Shown piece after piece: positions 61,577 through 64,000 of a DNA stretch of 64,000 nt. The notes under the pieces are model-generated. The model saw only the letters and a list, made by a program, of their open reading frames with translations. It was not told the DNA's origin and made no database searches. The stretch is from Candidatus Brevundimonas colombiensis (GTDB lineage Bacteria > Pseudomonadota > Alphaproteobacteria > Caulobacterales > Caulobacteraceae): NCBI GenBank assembly GCA_029202665.1, contig CP119326.1, positions 558,001-622,000 of the forward strand, read 5' to 3'. Positions within the stretch are counted from its first letter, which is position 1; each line of letters starts with the position of its first letter. The position numbers and the translations under genes were made by a program.

Positions 61577-62293
61577 TCATGTTCGTGACGGAATCTCAAG
61601 CCCGCGTTTCACAGCCGGCCGGGCCAGCCCGCGCTCCAGCCACGCGGCGACGTGCGGGAAATCCTTGAACCCCACGATATCGCCCGCCTCATAGAAGCCG
61701 ATCAGGTTGCGGACCCAGCCCAGGGTGGCGATGTCGGCGATGGAATAGTCGCCGACGATCCAGTCGCGGGGCGCGCCGCCCTCGTTGGCCAGCCGCGTCT
61801 CCAGCACGCCCAGCAGACGACGGGATTCGGCGACGTAGCGATCGCGCGGGCGCTTGTCCTCATATTCGCGACCGGCGAAGCGGTGGAAAAAGCCCAACTG
61901 GCCGAACATCGGGCCGACGGCCCCCATCTGGAACATCAGCCACTGGATCGTTTCGTAGCGGGTCGCGGGATCGGCCGAGAGCAGTTTGCCGCTCTTCTCA
62001 GCCAGATAGATCAGGATGGCGCCGGATTCGAACAGGGCCAGCGGCTGGCCGCCGGGACCATCGGGGTCGATGATGGCGGGGATCTTGCCATTGGGGTTCA
62101 GCGACAGAAACTCCGGTCCCCAGGTTTCATTGGCCATGATGTCGATCAGGTGCGGCTCATAGGCCAGGCCGATCTCTTCCAGCATGATGGAGACCTTCAC
62201 CCCGTTGGGCGTCGGCAGCGAATAGAGCTGGATGCGGTCGGGATGCTGGGCGGGCCAGCGCCGGGTGATCGGAAAGACGGACAGGTCGGTCAT
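61577..62293 (-). CDS. glutathione S-transferase, YfcG/YghU-like (Nu class)
   Basis: 238 residues. The N-terminal thioredoxin-like domain has SLPTPNGVKVSIMLEE (the TPNG glutathione/disulfide-bond reductase motif), NPNGKIPAIIDPDG and LFESGAILIYLAEK. The C-terminal helical domain has MGAVGPMFGQLGFFHRFA. Disulfide reductase-type GST. Cytoplasmic. Confidence 0.92.
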   Translation of the reverse strand: MTDLSVFPITRRWPAQHPDRIQLYSLPTPNGVKVSIMLEEIGLAYEPHLIDIMANETWGPEFLSLNPNGKIPAIIDPDGPGGQPLALFESGAILIYLAEKSGKLLSADPATRYETIQWLMFQMGAVGPMFGQLGFFHRFAGREYEDKRPRDRYVAESRRLLGVLETRLANEGGAPRDWIVGDYSIADIATLGWVRNLIGFYEAGDIVGFKDFPHVAAWLERGLARPAVKRGLEIPSRT

Positions 62294-62456
62294 GGGGGCG
62301 AACCTTTGGCGGTTGAACCTCCCATGTCGGTAGGGCGCCGCGCTTTAGCAACCGCGTTGGGCGCCGTTTTGATCGCGCGCTTGTGTCTGGAACCGCACAC
62401 GCAGCGGCGCCAGCTTGGCCGTGACCGACAGTCGGTCGAAGTCATGGAGACGCCCG

Positions 62457-62630
62457 ATGGCGCACAAGTTCGAAGTCTATAAGGACAAGGCGGGCGAATA
62501 CCGCGTCCGCTTCAAATACAATTCCGAGATCATCTTCTCGACCGAAGGCTATTCCGACAAGTCGGGCGCCAAACGGGCGATCGAATCGATCAAGAAACAT
62601 GTCGGCGACGCGCCGGTCGAGGACGCATAA
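62457..62630 (+). CDS. DUF1508 (YegP-type) small protein
   Basis: 57 residues: AHKFEVYKDKAGEYRVRFKY and a YSDKSGAKRAIESIKKH segment give one YegP/DUF1508 repeat. The ATG at 62457 is preferred over a 14-codon upstream extension. No known function; often stress-linked. Confidence 0.88.
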   Translation: MAHKFEVYKDKAGEYRVRFKYNSEIIFSTEGYSDKSGAKRAIESIKKHVGDAPVEDA

Positions 62631-62647
62631 GGACGAAGCAGCCTGCC

Positions 62648-63175
62648 CTAGTCGGGTTCGCGCTCGCCCACCTCGGTCGGCGGCGCCGCCATTAACCAGC
62701 CGTCGGCCAGATGCAGTTCGGGCGTGGCTTCCTTGGTGAAGGGCAGATACCAGGTCGGGCCGCCCGTCTCGGGCGCGATCTCCAGCATGTCGTCGGCGCC
62801 GAAGTTCTGGACCGACTTCACCGCGCCCAGCACGGCGCCGGCGACATCGCGTACCTCCACGCCTAGAAGATCCGCGAGATAGAACTCGTCCTCTTCCGGC
62901 TCAGGAAAGCGGTCGCGGGGCACGTGCAGCTTCAGACCGCGCAGGGCGTCGGCCTGTTCCTTTGTGGCGATCTCCTTGGCGCGGCCGACGACGCCGTTCT
63001 TGTCGGGCCGGGTCGAGGTCAAGGTCAGGGCCACGGAACCATCGGCGCGCAGCAGCGGGCCATAGGCGGTCAGGGCCAGGGGATCGGCGGTGAAGGCGGT
63101 CACCCGCACCTCGCCCCGCACCCCGAAACCGCCGCCGACCTGGCCGACGAGGATCAATCTGCTGTCCGTGGTCAT
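62648..63175 (-). CDS. rimM: 16S rRNA processing protein RimM
   Basis: 175 residues. RimM N-domain LVGQVGGGFGVRGEVRVTAF, PRDRFPEPEEDEFYLADLLG, then the PRC-barrel part (GAVKSVQNFGADDMLEI). Assists 30S maturation by binding S19. It lies after rpsP on the same strand, separated by a terminator. Confidence 0.94.
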   Translation of the reverse strand: MTTDSRLILVGQVGGGFGVRGEVRVTAFTADPLALTAYGPLLRADGSVALTLTSTRPDKNGVVGRAKEIATKEQADALRGLKLHVPRDRFPEPEEDEFYLADLLGVEVRDVAGAVLGAVKSVQNFGADDMLEIAPETGGPTWYLPFTKEATPELHLADGWLMAAPPTEVGEREPD

Positions 63176-63193
63176 CTCTGTCCTTAACGCATG

Positions 63194-63220
63194 AAAAAGG
63201 CGGCGCCGAAAGACGCCGCC
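63194..63220 (-). terminator. rho-independent terminator between rpsP and rimM
   Basis: On the minus strand, stem GGCGGCG/CGCCGCC then TTTTT. It sits inside what is usually one operon, so it may act as an attenuator. Confidence 0.75.
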
Positions 63221-63244
63221 TCGATCATCGTCGAACCGAAAGGC

Positions 63245-63796
63245 TTAGCCTTCGGCCTTTTCCTCGGTGGCTTCGGCAGCCGGAGCCTCTTCAGCGGCGA
63301 CGTCAGCGGCCGGGGCCTCTTCGGCAGGGACGTCTTCAGCAGCGGGGGCGTTCTTGGCGGCTTCGGCGGCGGCGGCGGCCTCTTCCTTGGCGCGGGCGGC
63401 GGCTTCAGCGGCCTCGACCTTGGCGGCGGCTTCGGCTTCCAGGCGGTCGGCTTCGCGCTGGGCGCGCTCGGCGGCGCGCTCTTGCGCCTTCTTGCCGGGC
63501 TGGGCCTTGTTCGGGTTGTTGGACTGGGTCCACTTGACCTTCTGGCCCAGGGTCTCGTCCTGCGACAGGAAGCGAGCGACGCGGTCGGTCGGCTGGGCGC
63601 CCTTGCCGAGCCATTCGGCGATGCGTTCAACCTTCAGTGCGACGCGCGGCTGGGCGCCGTCCTTGGGCAGCATCGGGTTGTAGGAGCCGACCTTCTCGAT
63701 GAACTTGCCGTCGCGGGGCGAGTGCGAGTCGGCGACGACGATGTGGTAGTAGGGGCGCTTCTTGGCGCCGCCGCGGGCCAGACGAATCTTCAGCAT
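63245..63796 (-). CDS. rpsP: 30S ribosomal protein S16 with an extended tail
   Basis: 183 residues, about 100 more than E. coli S16. [22 protein letters not shown] and [13 protein letters not shown] define S16. After residue ~105 an Ala/Glu-rich charged helix-like tail ([18 protein letters not shown], then [15 protein letters not shown]) extends the protein, as in other alphaproteobacteria. It follows ffh on the same strand. Confidence 0.95.
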   Translation of the reverse strand: MLKIRLARGGAKKRPYYHIVVADSHSPRDGKFIEKVGSYNPMLPKDGAQPRVALKVERIAEWLGKGAQPTDRVARFLSQDETLGQKVKWTQSNNPNKAQPGKKAQERAAERAQREADRLEAEAAAKVEAAEAAARAKEEAAAAAEAAKNAPAAEDVPAEEAPAADVAAEEAPAAEATEEKAEG

Positions 63797-63820
63797 TTCA
63801 AGTCTCTTTCTAGGAAGTCG

Positions 63821-64000
63821 TTATTTCTTGGGAGGGAAGCCGGGAAGGCCCGGAAGGCCTCCCGGAAGTTGTCCGCCGCCCCCGAGAGGGTTTCCAAGCC
63901 CGGCGAGCCGGTCCTGGATGGCTTTCAGATCGTCGGCGGAGGGTTCGGCCATCTTGCCGCCGCCCAGCGCCTTGAGGCGGGCCATGTCGGGGCCGCCGCC
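63821..64000 (-). CDS. ffh: signal recognition particle protein Ffh, C-terminal end only
   Basis: The last ~59 residues are in the window and the rest lies outside it. They read MARLKALGGGKMAEPSADDL then a Gly/Pro-rich tail ending PGFPPKK. This is the C-terminal region of the Ffh M domain; the ffh-rpsP-rimM order supports it. Partner of FtsY (44110-45045). Confidence 0.85.
   Translation of the reverse strand, partial: GGGPDMARLKALGGGKMAEPSADDLKAIQDRLAGLGNPLGGGGQLPGGLPGLPGFPPKK

Overview
The window is 64 kb of GC-rich DNA from an alphaproteobacterial chromosome, most likely Caulobacteraceae and Brevundimonas-like. This is inferred from the gene content: a RegB/RegA redox pair next to a SCO gene, PHA depolymerase and phasin, a deoxyhypusine-synthase-like/ornithine decarboxylase pair, DUF3597, DUF2254, and promoters resembling the Caulobacter housekeeping consensus. 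No 16S gene is present, so the taxonomy is not proven.

Layout. 1-3.9 kb is core: gpsA (cut by the window edge), tsaD, hemC, hemD and a tRNA-Thr(CGT). 3.88-20.53 kb is a 16.6-kb integrated island. A 47-bp copy of the tRNA-Thr 3' end lies at each boundary (attL 3879-3925, attR 20479-20525), and the tRNA is intact at attL. The island carries a type I restriction-modification operon (hsdM-hsdS-extra gene-hsdR, all overlapping or nearly so). The extra gene encodes a protein resembling a PD-(D/E)XK nuclease. The island also carries a divergent NucS-like/DUF5655 nuclease-like gene, an XRE regulator, a membrane protein/lipoprotein pair, two tandem paralogues each preceded by its own terminator, a VapE-type P-loop replication protein, a tyrosine integrase, and a two-gene unit of a putative AbiC-type membrane protein plus a GIY-YIG protein. 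It has an integrase and a replication protein but no capsid, tail or conjugation genes, so it looks like a satellite-type or integrative defence island. Just outside attR is a frameshifted fragment of a second hsdR C-terminus, which suggests that an earlier island used the same tRNA.

20.8-64 kb is core again: dnaX; regA-regB/SCO; PHA depolymerase and a YgjP-type metallopeptidase; PBP1A; a methyltransferase-hydrolase pair; a Rieske oxygenase; adenosine kinase divergent from an ATP-grasp gene, with a perfect palindrome between them; nth and an amine oxidase; an EmrA/EmrB-type efflux operon with its TetR gene; creatininase and phasin; MarR; ABM monooxygenase; yciB-ftsY; nadE; a PhnA-domain protein; a COG0523 metallochaperone; polyamine genes; DUF2254; phnCDE and pstS; galU; fabI; a BenE transporter; a 7-copy 38-bp minisatellite; DUF3597; GST; DUF1508; and the rimM-rpsP-ffh translation/secretion block, cut by the window end.

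Genes are densely packed, with many 4-bp start/stop overlaps (ATGA, GTGA, TTGA). Several imperfect-palindrome intergenic repeats separate the core genes. All functions are assigned by reading motifs in the translations; no database search was run.
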